In this document: positions 42,735-51,324 of the stretch, piece by piece
Numbering within the stretch: the first letter of the stretch is position 1
Layout of the letters: each line of letters begins with the position of its first letter
Assembly: GCF_014650715.1 (NCBI RefSeq)
Contig: NZ_BMVM01000033.1
Location: forward strand, 1 to 58,740
DNA: 58,740 nt
Reading direction: 5' to 3'
Source of the DNA: Streptomyces bluensis
GTDB lineage: Bacteria > Actinomycetota > Actinomycetes > Streptomycetales > Streptomycetaceae
Program-made: the position numbers and the translations under genes
Notes under the pieces: generated by a model
What the model saw: the letters and a program-made list of their open reading frames with translations, nothing else
The model's database searches: none
Told to the model about the DNA's origin: nothing

Positions 42735-43156
42735 GTGACGGCCCGCTCAGGGCGCCGCGCCCGACGCGGCGCTCCCGACTGGGGCGGGGCGCGTCCACCG
42801 GTCGGCTCGTACGGCACAGGCAGTACTGATCTGCGCACTGCCCCTTGCCGGATTCCTCCGGTGATCTTCAACGCCGCCCGTGCCACCGTCGCCCAGCACG
42901 ACAAGCTCGCCACCCTTCTGGCCCCGGCCCGCAGCCAAGGCCGCTGGAAGGACCGCGGACAACCGGCGAGCGCACTGAACGGGCTCTCCTCGCCGTTCAG
43001 ACGAAATGGCTGATCCACCCGGGTGTCCCTCGGACCGCCCCGCGCGTTCGATCACCCCGGCACAGGGCCCTGCAAGTCAGCATGAGTCGTGCCCAGACCA
43101 ACCCGGCCCCTCGCACCCCTGCCCTCGGCCCGCCCCACCCTGGAGAACCCCCGACC
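42735..43156. other. Long intergenic region, no gene recognised
   Basis: About 420 bp between blaI and the DUF305 gene. A frame near 42850-43012 reads through but shows no family. I see no clear promoter. Confidence 0.35.
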
Positions 43157-43792
43157 ATGACCACTGCCCGCACGCTCCTGCGCCGTACCAGCCTGGCGTC
43201 GCTCACGGCCGTGACCGCGCTGGCACTGGGCGCGTGCGGCGGCAGCGACAACACCGACGTTGCCCACACCTCCACTGCATCCGCTCCGGCGGCGACCGCC
43301 ACCGGTCGGCACAACCAGGCCGATGTCACCTTCGCCCAGCAGATGATCGTGCATCACCGCCAAGCCATCGAGATGGCCGGCATGGCCCAGGAACACGCCC
43401 ACTCCAGCGACGTGAAAGCCCTCGCGGTGAAGATCGAAAAGGAGCAGGAGCCGGAGATCAAGACCATGTCCGGCTGGCTGAAGTCCTGGGGTGAGCCAGT
43501 CCCCAAGGGGACGTCCACGCCTGGCATGGATCACCACAGTCCCTCTGCGATGCCCAGCATGCCCGGCATGATGGACGATCAGCAGATGCGCGACATGATG
43601 CACGCGTCCGGCAAAGCTTTCGACACCATGTTCCTGACCCTGATGATCAAGCACCACCAGGGCGCGATCGACATGGCCAAGACAGAGAAGAAGCAGGGCG
43701 TCCACGGCCCCGCCAGAACCCTCGCCGGTGACATCATCACCACCCAGAGCACGGAGATCGCCCAGATGCGGAAGATGCTCGGCTCCAGCTGA
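43157..43792 (+). CDS. DUF305 lipoprotein, second copy
   Basis: 211 residues. Lipobox LALGAC. Two DUF305 halves: FAQQMIVHHRQAIEMAGMAQ and FLTLMIKHHQGAIDMAKTEK, separated by a Met/His/Pro-rich linker (TPGMDHHSPSAMPSMPGMM) suited to metal binding. It is diverged from the first copy at 38 kb, so it is not a recent duplication. GGAG lies before ATG 43157. Confidence 0.88.
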   Translation: MTTARTLLRRTSLASLTAVTALALGACGGSDNTDVAHTSTASAPAATATGRHNQADVTFAQQMIVHHRQAIEMAGMAQEHAHSSDVKALAVKIEKEQEPEIKTMSGWLKSWGEPVPKGTSTPGMDHHSPSAMPSMPGMMDDQQMRDMMHASGKAFDTMFLTLMIKHHQGAIDMAKTEKKQGVHGPARTLAGDIITTQSTEIAQMRKMLGSS

Positions 43793-43854
43793 CCCTGCCG
43801 GCGGCAAGGATCGCTCTGACCTCGGCACTGCAGCACGCCGAAGACAGCCCCGAC

Positions 43855-43872
43855 GCGTGAGATACCTCACGC
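43855..43872. terminator. Small hairpin after the DUF305 gene
   Basis: A perfect 7-bp stem, GCGTGAG and CTCACGC, with a 4-nt loop ATAC, 62 bp after the stop. No T-tract; a weak terminator candidate. Confidence 0.4.
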
Positions 43873-44331
43873 GGCAGGGCCCTCACACGCCCTGATCAGG
43901 GCTGTGTGATGCCTCACAGCGATCACGGAAACGAGAAACGGGCCCCTGCGATGACTTCCGTCACCTGCAGAGACCCGTTCCATCGGTTCTTCGCTGTGGG
44001 GCACCGACGGAATGGGCTGACCAAGGGGTACACCACGCCCCCCAAGATCAACTCCCGCGATCACAAAGATCTTTTCCCATCCGCCAGGTGAGAGGCGCGA
44101 CAGTCGGCCGATACCCCGGGGATGCCCCGCCGAGAAACCTCCGAGTCACCGGCGCCTGTTCAATCAGTCGTCCATGCCCCGCGGACGGCGCTCCGGCCAT
44201 CGGCGGCGGCACCTACGGGTAGTGCGCGCCTGTTCGAACGATTTTTGACGCCCGGTGACATCCGAGGAAAAGCCGTTGAGCACCACATGAGAAGGGAAGA
44301 TAATTCTGGCTCAGCATGAGGGAGGCTGGCA
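43873..44331. other. Intergenic boundary between core-like GC and a lower-GC cassette
   Basis: About 460 bp without a recognised gene. GC falls visibly toward its right end (for example CGATTTTTGACG near 44240 and AAGATAATTCTGG near 44297), marking entry into the next cassette. GAGGGAGG (44319-44326) is a ribosome binding site for the GTG at 44332. Confidence 0.45.
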
Positions 44332-45441
44332 GTGTCCGTGAACAATGACGTCATCAAGGCTGGCGTGGCTAGCGATGCTGACTACGTGGGTCGATTGTTC
44401 CGCGACTTTCAGGCAGCAAATGATGCGAGCGTATCGTGGGTCATGCCCCTGTGCATGGCTCCATACTTTTCGCTGGTGCTCCATGAGGCGAAGAGGAAGC
44501 CCCAGGCGATCGACTCTTCAGCATTTAATGGGTTCTCTGCCGAAGCTGAGGAGGTGTGTGCTCGCGCGAGGCATAGCCTGAAGCTCTTCGAGGACACACA
44601 ACGACACATCGACGGACAGTTGCGATTTTTCACAGATGACATTTTGGACAAGCACTCCGATCACTTCCTAGGGAATACCTGGCTCTGGCTCGCCCGGAGG
44701 TGGGAGAAGGACCTGGGGCTTTTCACGTACGAAGGTACGCTAGTTACGACCTCGCATGCCGCTGCTTTTCACCTTGGAGTTGAGGCAGACAAGCTCCTTC
44801 AGGAGGATAACGGCACCTACATGCTCGGTATTATGCAGCAGTTGGGACGTTGCTTCGGAGCACTCGGCGCTCGTATGGATACTCAGGGAGGCGAGACGTT
44901 TGTACGCCACCTCGCAGGGGCGCATTTGAGATCTGCAGATGTGCGAGCTTCAACGTACTACGCGCAGGCTTTCGATGGAGTAGCAACACAGGCCATGAAA
45001 GGCGTTTTGACCGACTTCCAAGTCAGGATGAATTTCATCGATAAGATCGTCACTGCTGGAGCCGATATCCGTAATCTTGAGTACACGGTTTTCAAGATTC
45101 GCTACATCACCCTGTATCAGGTGTTGCTGAGCCTCAAGCTCCTCAGGGATGACACGCGTTATCCGCTGTCACCTTCGTCTAACGCGGTACTGAAAACCAT
45201 CCTGGATACTGACGCCGTACATACCATCACGGATGGTGCGGTCCGAGAGTTTCGGAACACCTTGATTCACTACAACTTGCTGAAGGGGGCCGATCTCGCG
45301 AAGGTTGATTTGGCTCAGCCGATCTTTGGCCTAGCACCTCAGTATTTTCCTGCCTATACCTTTGAGCAGCTGAGTGAATTGGTAGATGCCTGTATTCGTG
45401 AAACGGCCTGCGCCCTGAATAGATGGGCAAGCAGCGTGTAG
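44332..45441 (+). CDS. Unknown protein with a HEPN-type RNxxxH motif
   Basis: 369 residues, mostly alpha-helical by eye, no membrane segment. No family recognised. Near the C-terminus, VREFRNTLIHYNL contains R308-N-x-x-x-H313, matching the Rx4-6H ribonuclease motif of HEPN domains, with the usual polar residue after Arg. Flanking helices fit a HEPN four-helix bundle. If real, it would be an RNase toxin or effector. Base composition is visibly less GC-rich than the neighbours, indicating transfer. It converges, 16 bp apart, on a DprA-phosphoribosyltransferase operon. GTG 44332 is the start. Confidence 0.6.
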   Translation: MSVNNDVIKAGVASDADYVGRLFRDFQAANDASVSWVMPLCMAPYFSLVLHEAKRKPQAIDSSAFNGFSAEAEEVCARARHSLKLFEDTQRHIDGQLRFFTDDILDKHSDHFLGNTWLWLARRWEKDLGLFTYEGTLVTTSHAAAFHLGVEADKLLQEDNGTYMLGIMQQLGRCFGALGARMDTQGGETFVRHLAGAHLRSADVRASTYYAQAFDGVATQAMKGVLTDFQVRMNFIDKIVTAGADIRNLEYTVFKIRYITLYQVLLSLKLLRDDTRYPLSPSSNAVLKTILDTDAVHTITDGAVREFRNTLIHYNLLKGADLAKVDLAQPIFGLAPQYFPAYTFEQLSELVDACIRETACALNRWASSV

Positions 45442-45457
45442 GTCCCCGAAACAGGGC

Positions 45458-46207
45458 TCAGCCGTGGTGCCAGGGTCGAAGTGCGCACATGTCCCAGGAG
45501 AACCGCCGTAGCCGCGCCTGTTCGACGAGCGTGGCCGTGTCGCCGTACGAGTTGTTCAAATGCCGACCAAGGACCACGACAGCCACGCTTCTCGCACCCG
45601 CTGCCTTCAGCGCTGCGGAGGCGGACTGAGCATGGTTTCCGCTGGTCCACGTGTCGTCGATGACCAGGACGTTCTCGCCCCAGAGCGCTGCCGAGGTATA
45701 GCGCGAGCGAGACGGGTTCCGGCCCAGAACGGCCGCGTCCGGGGCCGGAGCGAGCAGGTCGCGGTACCGATCGCGGGTGACCTCCACCATCTCGGCGGTA
45801 ATGGTGCGCAGGGGGTGGTTCTCGCGACCGCTCGTGCTGGGTGCCGTCGTGACTATGTCGAAGCCGGGTACGGCGCAGTGAGCCGCAACGCAGCCTTCGT
45901 GGAGGGCCAGGAAGCGCCACAGAACCGCTGCCAAGCCTGTACGAAAGTACATCTGCTGCGGACCGGCAGCGTTCTTGTAGCGCCACAGTTCGTTGGCGTA
46001 CTGCTCACCCTTGAGGGCCAGGCTTACCGGAACAACCACGTCGGCGACACCTGTGCCCAGGACGTTGCCGGTCTGCTGACACTGTCTGCAACTCGGATAG
46101 CCGGCGTTCGCGGTGCCGCGGCAGATTTGGCATACGCCCGGGCCGGACATCAAGGGATGGACGAGGAAGTTGGCGTAACGGTCGGACAGTCCGACGACTG
46201 TTGTCAC
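45458..46207 (-). CDS. Zinc-ribbon phosphoribosyltransferase (ComF-like)
   Basis: 249 residues. An N-terminal zinc ribbon (C26-x2-C29 and C40-x2-C43, in CQICRGT and CRQCQQ) precedes a phosphoribosyltransferase fold. The PRPP-binding loop is VLVIDDTWTSGNHAQSAS, with the two acidic residues and T-S-G, and TTAPSTSGRENHP is the upstream loop. ComF-like proteins accompany DNA uptake in competent bacteria, but Streptomyces lacks the canonical machinery nearby. It is 13 bp after a DprA gene, so they are one operon. The natural substrate is unknown. Confidence 0.82.
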   Translation of the reverse strand: MTTVVGLSDRYANFLVHPLMSGPGVCQICRGTANAGYPSCRQCQQTGNVLGTGVADVVVPVSLALKGEQYANELWRYKNAAGPQQMYFRTGLAAVLWRFLALHEGCVAAHCAVPGFDIVTTAPSTSGRENHPLRTITAEMVEVTRDRYRDLLAPAPDAAVLGRNPSRSRYTSAALWGENVLVIDDTWTSGNHAQSASAALKAAGARSVAVVVLGRHLNNSYGDTATLVEQARLRRFSWDMCALRPWHHG

Positions 46208-46220
46208 CCGAGGCCGCCGA

Positions 46221-47105
46221 CTATGCCCAGGTCAGCTCGCCCGTTGTGGGGACGAGAGAATCGAGGACGTCGAAGACGTCGTCTGCCGTATCGATGACGC
46301 TCGTGTTCGGTCTAGTGGCGTACTCGCGCGCCCATTCATGCGTCATGAGGGAACGCATCAGGAAGACGCGGCGACCGTGCTCCAGGGCGAGGCGGGCTTG
46401 CATCCGAGCGCCGCTTCGATAGGCCGCCTCGACCACGACAGTGGCCAGGCTGTATCCGCTCATCACGGCGTTGCGCATGGGGAAGGACGCTTTCGAGGGC
46501 GGCGCATCCGGCCAGAACTGGGAAATGACCAACCCCCTCTCAGCAATCTCCTGTTGCAGACGAGCATTCGGCGCAGGGTAAGAGCGGCGCAGGCCGGTAC
46601 CAATGACAGCGACGGTTCGGCCTCCGACAGCGAGAGCGGTGCCATGGGCGGCGGTGTCGATTCCGGCAGCCAGCCCGCTGACCACCGTTACGCCACGCTC
46701 GGCGAGCCCACCCGCGATGGCCCGGGCATGGTCGATTCCCTCAGGTGTGGGGTTGCGGGTGCCAACAACCGCGACCCGCAGGTCTTCCTCGACGTGAGTG
46801 CCACGCAGGAACAGGAAGGGAGGGCGCTGATGGACCAACCTCAGGCACAGCGGATAGTCTTCGTCCAGAATCGTCACGAGGCGCATGCCCTCGCGGTCCC
46901 AGGCAGCGATCTCAGCGGCGATCGACTCCAGATCCACGGCTGGCGCGGTGTCGAAAAGGGCAGCCTGCCCGGAGGCGTCAAGAGCACTCTCGAGGACATC
47001 CCGCGCACTGCCGACGGTCTCGACCTGGTCGGTCAGCTCGGGCCAGGAACGATCCCCGCGCCGCAACAGCGCTACGAGCGCAGCTCGCTCCAGCTCCTGG
47101 TCCAT
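46221..47105 (-). CDS. DprA/Smf-like SLOG-domain protein (accessory copy)
   Basis: 294 residues. The Rossmann-like DprA fold is complete: VAVVGTRNPTPEGIDHARAIAGGLAERG, VVSGLAAGIDTAAHGTALA, FPMRNAVMSGYS and VVVEAAYRSGARMQARLALEHGRRVF. The N-terminal 70 residues are a helical domain. The C-terminal winged-helix domain of canonical DprA is absent, so this is a shorter accessory type. DprA loads RecA on single-stranded DNA; SLOG relatives bind or cleave nucleotide derivatives. A TATACT -10 box (minus strand, 47117-47112) ends 6 nt before the ATG, so the transcript may be leaderless. Confidence 0.85.
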   Translation of the reverse strand: MDQELERAALVALLRRGDRSWPELTDQVETVGSARDVLESALDASGQAALFDTAPAVDLESIAAEIAAWDREGMRLVTILDEDYPLCLRLVHQRPPFLFLRGTHVEEDLRVAVVGTRNPTPEGIDHARAIAGGLAERGVTVVSGLAAGIDTAAHGTALAVGGRTVAVIGTGLRRSYPAPNARLQQEIAERGLVISQFWPDAPPSKASFPMRNAVMSGYSLATVVVEAAYRSGARMQARLALEHGRRVFLMRSLMTHEWAREYATRPNTSVIDTADDVFDVLDSLVPTTGELTWA

Positions 47106-47194
47106 GCCACCAGTATAAGAACAGGCCACCTGAGCGGTACGGGAACGTAGGGACCAGTCCCGTAAAGACTCCCGCAGAGCAGCAGCACCTGGGA

Positions 47195-47656
47195 TCACCT
47201 TTGGATCCGCCGCGCAGCCGAACCTGTGATCTCCTCAGGGCTGTAGGTACGCAGCAGACCGTTCAGCGAGCACTCCAGCCGTGCTCGACGTGTGGACCGC
47301 GCACGAGCGAGCGCCTGGGCGATCGCCTTCCGCAGGTACTCCTCCGGGGTCTTCCCCTCCGCCGAGGCGCCCGCCCGGATCCGCTCATAGGTCTCGTCGC
47401 TCAAGGGGATGCTCATCAGGTACTTGCCGTCCGGCCCCGGAAAGAGACTGCAGAGCACGTCGATCGGAAGTGCGTCCTCCAGCCGTTTCCAGATCTTGCG
47501 CATCGCCCGCCCCTCGTTCTTGGCCGACACGAGTACCACGAGCCGTCTGCGGTCGTCGGCGGCTGCCAGAGGGAGGCAACTTTCCTGTTGAGCAGCCCTT
47601 AGTTCAAGGGTGTCCACGGAGCGGGTCAGGGTGATCTCAATCGCGTGCAAGGTCAC
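47195..47656 (-). CDS. Small protein with ribbon-helix-helix-like segment
   Basis: About 153 residues. The N-terminal 85 residues show no family. Residues about 87-125 (MSIPLSDETYERIRAGASAEG, KTPEEYLRKAIAQALARA) look like a MetJ/Arc-type ribbon-helix-helix: short strand then two helices. It could be a DNA-binding autoregulator of the operon. GTG 47656 is the best start by frame. It sits between NUDIX-like and DprA genes with 53- and 89-bp gaps. Confidence 0.5.
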   Translation of the reverse strand: MTLHAIEITLTRSVDTLELRAAQQESCLPLAAADDRRRLVVLVSAKNEGRAMRKIWKRLEDALPIDVLCSLFPGPDGKYLMSIPLSDETYERIRAGASAEGKTPEEYLRKAIAQALARARSTRRARLECSLNGLLRTYSPEEITGSAARRIQR

Positions 47657-47709
47657 TGCTTGTCCTCCTGCTGCGGTGAGTTGAGAACGAGAACTGCGGC
47701 CTCGGTGAG

Positions 47710-48162
47710 TCACTCGAGCGAGATCTCTCCGTCCGGCAGCCACCCCTCCCAGTAGCCATCCATGAAGTCGAGCAGCTCAGCGGGATCGACCACCGCGCCG
47801 GCTGACCGCAACTCGGCCGTTGTCCACCAGCAGGCCTCCGGTGCGAGTGCGAAGCGGACGGATGGCGGCCAGCTTTCCGCCACAGAGCGGACTACGAGGA
47901 CGTACTGGACCCCGTGTGGTGCGTCCCTGCGGGCGAGCCGGCCAATGAGCGGCGAGATACGCAGTGGCGGGAGGTGCGCGACCTTCCGCAGATGGAGAGT
48001 TGCCGACCGACGGCAAGTCTCACCGGAGCGCATGGGGACCGTCGGCAGAGTCCAGCAGTTCTCCTCGTCGGGTCCGTACGGGATCAGGAGGAGCATGCGC
48101 TTCGAGGAGTCGATGACGACGGGGCGTACTACGTCGCAGCCATCCAGGTGGGCATCGTTCAT
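47710..48162 (-). CDS. NUDIX-like hydrolase
   Basis: 150 residues with a NUDIX layout: VVIDSSKRMLLLIPYGPDEENCWTLPT at the start, then a region that should hold the NUDIX box (PMRSGETCRRSATLHLRKVA), ending with WWTTAELRSAGAVVDPAELLDFM. The box Gx5Ex7REUxEExGU is degraded: only G-E and a few positions align, so catalysis is doubtful and it may be a binding domain. ATG 48162 has GGAG 1-4 nt away (tight). It is the first gene of the minus-strand operon, directly behind a large palindrome. Confidence 0.55.
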   Translation of the reverse strand: MNDAHLDGCDVVRPVVIDSSKRMLLLIPYGPDEENCWTLPTVPMRSGETCRRSATLHLRKVAHLPPLRISPLIGRLARRDAPHGVQYVLVVRSVAESWPPSVRFALAPEACWWTTAELRSAGAVVDPAELLDFMDGYWEGWLPDGEISLE

Positions 48163-48168
48163 GCTCCA

Positions 48169-48208
48169 ACGCTTCCATGATGTTATTCGAATAACACCAT
48201 GGAAGCGT
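48169..48208. promoter_or_regulatory. 40-bp near-perfect palindrome upstream of the operon
   Basis: The arms ACGCTTCCATG (48169-48179) and CATGGAAGCGT (48198-48208) are perfect complements; the centre TGTTATTCGAATAACA (48181-48196) is itself a perfect palindrome; only the pair at 48180/48197 mismatches. It lies 7 bp upstream of the NUDIX-like start codon. It is either an operator for a multimeric regulator or a long 5'-UTR hairpin. Confidence 0.8.
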
Positions 48209-48330
48209 CCTGACGGGTGACACGCCCCCGGCCAGGGTTGAGTAAACGACGACCTGCCTCGGTCACTCACACTGGTGGTCCGCCCTCAAGCCACGGTTCG
48301 ACAGAGCGCACCTGTCACAGGATTCGCAAC

Positions 48331-49414
48331 GTGAGCACCGCGAAGAAGACCGTGCAGAAGCGTCGCCCACCGCGTCCGACGCTGACAGGACCAGTGGTTC
48401 AACCGATACCCGGGGAGTCACTGACCAGCTGGGTCGGTGAGCTGGCCCGTGAACAGGACTTCGAGATGAAGCCGCTCCTTCGGGAACTTCATCGACAGGC
48501 TCGGTGGGCTCACTGCGGCCGAAACGCGGTTGTCCGATCCTGTGGTCCGGCGGATGGAGAAGCTGACCGGGATCGACGCCGAGCGCCTGCACGCGATGAC
48601 CCTCGCACGCTACGCCGGAAACGCGCTGCCGCATCTCGCGCTGCTCGCATCTGACGGTGTGGCGGTACAGCAGTGGAACAAGGGGGCGTGGCTCCACCGT
48701 TCGCGGGCACGCTGGTGCCCCAGGTGCCTGCGCAACGGCAGCAGTTCGCGCTGGCTCCTGCGCTGGCAACTTCCCTGGTCGTTCGCGTGCGTTGATCACG
48801 CCGTCTACATGGTGACCGAATGCCAGTCCTGCTGGGACACCGTCGATTTCCGGCACGACGCGCCACCCCCGCGAAACTGCGACAACATGACCGACGAGGG
48901 CGAATGGACTTACGGCCTCAGGGAACCTTGCGGACACTCGCTGACCATGTGCCAGCCGGTGCCCGTCAGCGACACCTCTGTCTTGACTTTGCAGGAACGC
49001 GTCAACTCGTGGCTCGACGGAACACCCACGCATGACGATAGACAGCTCGTAGCGCTCGCGGCCGTACTGATCCCACTACTTTCGCCGTCGATGGTGCGCC
49101 GCGGTGATCCCCTGCTGCGATATGCGGTGCGCTCACCGCGGGGCACCGCACAGCACAAGAGGAACGGCAAAAGGCCATGGACCGACTCGCTTCGGGTCGC
49201 GGCTGCGGTATACGCCGCAGACCGGCTCCTGGACCGCGGGTATCCAGCCGACTACATCGCTGACCGGATCTTCGATCTCCGCCTTATCGATCACCGGCGG
49301 AGACCATGGCACATGGACGTCGCGGAGCTGGCGTACGGGCCTGGACTGCGGCCTAATCCCTTCGTCGAGCCGCTGGTGCACCGCGGGCTGATCACTCTCG
49401 GCGGCTGGCTCTGA
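48331..49414 (+). pseudogene. TniQ-family gene, frameshifted
   Basis: From GTG 48331 the frame encodes a basic leader and VVQPIPGESLTSWVGELAREQ, the N-terminal TniQ signature. Between about 48467 and 48525 coding shifts frame and continues as FIDRLGGLTAAETRLSDPVVRRMEKLTG with zinc-finger cysteines (RWCPRCL, ECQSCW) to 49414. TniQ directs target-site choice in Tn7/Tn5053-like transposons. No TniA, TniB or TnsABC is present, so it is an orphan. A single indel or a programmed frameshift could explain it. Confidence 0.7.
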
Positions 49415-49951
49415 TCGGACCAGCGCCGCAGCTCCGGCGAACGGTTGTCAGTACAGCGGCCGGACGTCGTCGTACGCCCCTCTGGCAGCCGGTGGTGGCG
49501 GCGCGGGCGCACCGGGGTCCGGCCTGGGCACGTAACAACAAAGTGGCCGCTGACGTAGGCGCGGGCGCCGTTGCTCAAGGGCCCGCGGCCTCCGCCACCA
49601 CCAGATCATCGCGCGGCGTGTCCCGGCGGCGTGCGGGCGCCAGGTATCCGCATGGGCGGGTCACGGCAGGACCCCGGTGGGGAAGATCATGCCCCCAACC
49701 CCGCCTGGTGGTCCCCGCATCATGGGCCATCCGCAGCGCGGACAAGAGGGTGGGCACACCCGTCCGGCGTGCCCAGCACGACCGTGTCAGCGGCCGGTGA
49801 ACTCGGCCGTCCCGCGCTTGACGAGGACTTCCAGACCGATCCGTGTTTCTGATCCTCGGCCAGTGTCAGTGCCGTCGTACGAACTCAAGCGGCTCCGGCT
49901 CGTCGTCGGTCAGACCTGTACGCTCCTCGCCCGGCCCGGGCCGGGTCGTGC
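49415..49951. other. Region without recognised gene
   Basis: About 540 bp between the TniQ remnant and the MerR stop. Frames on both strands lack family similarity; no strong repeats or terminators seen. Confidence 0.4.
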
Positions 49952-50422
49952 TCAATCGCCCCGCTGAGCAGGCGGCTTTCCGCCTCGCGCTCGCCCGTGC
50001 GCCGGCACTCGGGAGCCGACCTGCTCGGCGATGAGCCGCCGGTAGTACGGGCACTGGGTGACGTCCTCGTGCTCGCAGTTCAGGCCACCCTCGATGAGCT
50101 CCAATGAGATCCGGGTGGCGGCGATCCTCGATCGGAGCTCTTCGGCCTCGGCACGCAGGATCTCGTGCCGGGTAGAGGGCTCGACGGTTGCGAACAGGCT
50201 CCTGATGATGTCCAGGCCTAGGCCAGCCTCCTTGAGTATGAGGATCGCCGCCACGCGGGTGAAGTCGTCCGCGCCGTAGCGGCGGCGTCCGCCTGCGTCC
50301 CGTACGGGGTGCAGCAGGCCCATCGACTCCCAATGCCGCAGGACGTGCGTGGCGAGACCGAACCGTGCCGCGAGAGCGCCGATGCTCATCGCGCTCGCGC
50401 CGTTGTCTCCGCTTGACTTCAT
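49952..50422 (-). CDS. MerR-family transcriptional regulator
   Basis: 156 residues. The N-terminal winged helix is MSIGALAARFGLATHVLRHWESMGLLHPVRDAGGRRRYG (quoted in overlapping pieces of residues 12-50), then the dimer coiled coil to about residue 110, then Cys-rich CEHEDVTQCPYYRR near the C-terminus, which could bind a ligand or metal. It is divergent from a methyltransferase across only 28 bp that form a classic MerR promoter. The gene's own start codon lies inside the operator. Confidence 0.88.
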   Translation of the reverse strand: MKSSGDNGASAMSIGALAARFGLATHVLRHWESMGLLHPVRDAGGRRRYGADDFTRVAAILILKEAGLGLDIIRSLFATVEPSTRHEILRAEAEELRSRIAATRISLELIEGGLNCEHEDVTQCPYYRRLIAEQVGSRVPAHGRARGGKPPAQRGD

Positions 50423-50443
50423 GTTGACATTAAGTCGTAGCGT
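50413..50443 (+). promoter_or_regulatory. MerR-type promoter with 19-bp spacer and dyad operator
   Basis: TTGACT (50413-50418) and TAGCGT (50438-50443) are separated by 19 bp, the over-long spacer that MerR proteins untwist. The spacer holds a 22-bp dyad, GACTTCATGT-TG-ACATTAAGTC (50415-50436), with one mismatch. The ATG at 50451 is 7 bp after the -10 box, so the transcript is likely leaderless. Confidence 0.75.
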
Positions 50444-50450
50444 GGCGTCC

Positions 50451-51272
50451 ATGTCCAAGAACCCGGAAGCGGTGGAAAAGCACCGCAACACCGAGGCCAT
50501 GCTGGCCCTCCTCGACGCGATGGACCAGATGCCGAGCGCCATCCTGCTGCGGGCCCGCTCCTACGAACTGCTGTCTCTTGTCCCGGGCTCGTCTGTCGTG
50601 GACATCGGCTGCGGTGCCGGGCGGGCCGTCGCCGAGCTTGCCGAGCGTGGCGTCCACGCGGTGGGCGTGGATCCCGATCCGTGGATGCTGGCCGAGGCAC
50701 GGAAACGGTGGCCGGGGGCCGAGTTCTGGGAGGCGGGGGCGGAGGATCTGCCGTTCGCCGACGGAAGTGTGCGCGGCTACCGTGCCGACAAGGTCTTCCA
50801 CGCACTTCAGGAGCCGTGGCGCGCGGTGGCGGAAGCGCGGCGCGTCCTCTGCCCGGGCGGCAGGATCGTCCTGGTCGGGCAGGACTGGGACGCCATCATG
50901 GTCGACTCTGATGACGCGGCGCTCACCCGCACGATCGTGCACGCCCGCGCCGACCTCCTGGGCACGCCCCGCGCCGCCCGCCAGTACCGCAACCTGCTCC
51001 TGGACGGCGGCTTCAACGACGTCACCGTCGAGGTGCACACCAGCGTGTTCACCGATCCCGCGATGCTGTCGCTGCTCACCGGGCTCGCCGAGTCGGCCTG
51101 CATGAGCGGTGCCGTCGGCCGTGACCAGGCCGATGAGTGGCTCGCCGAACAGCGCCGACGCGCCGAGGCCGACCGCTTCCTCATCGCCATTCCGTTCTTC
51201 GTGGCTGCCGCCTCCGCCCAGAGAGCAGATGGAGCAGGGGCTGCGGGGATCCGCTTGACCGGAAAACGGTGA
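50451..51272 (+). CDS. SAM-dependent methyltransferase under MerR control
   Basis: 273 residues. Motif I is VVDIGCGAGRAVAELAERG, followed by AVGVDPDPWMLAEARKRW, DLPFADGSVRGYRADKVFHAL and LCPGGRIVLVGQDWD: a methyltransferase-11 fold. The C-terminal part is helical. The ligand sensed by the adjacent MerR may be its substrate, so it could modify a toxic or signalling small molecule. ATG 50451 follows the promoter directly. Confidence 0.87.
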   Translation: MSKNPEAVEKHRNTEAMLALLDAMDQMPSAILLRARSYELLSLVPGSSVVDIGCGAGRAVAELAERGVHAVGVDPDPWMLAEARKRWPGAEFWEAGAEDLPFADGSVRGYRADKVFHALQEPWRAVAEARRVLCPGGRIVLVGQDWDAIMVDSDDAALTRTIVHARADLLGTPRAARQYRNLLLDGGFNDVTVEVHTSVFTDPAMLSLLTGLAESACMSGAVGRDQADEWLAEQRRRAEADRFLIAIPFFVAAASAQRADGAGAAGIRLTGKR

Positions 51273-51324
51273 CCACGTCTGTCAGGCACTCGTGGCCGAT
51301 GTGGGTTTCCTTGGCCAGCTGGGG

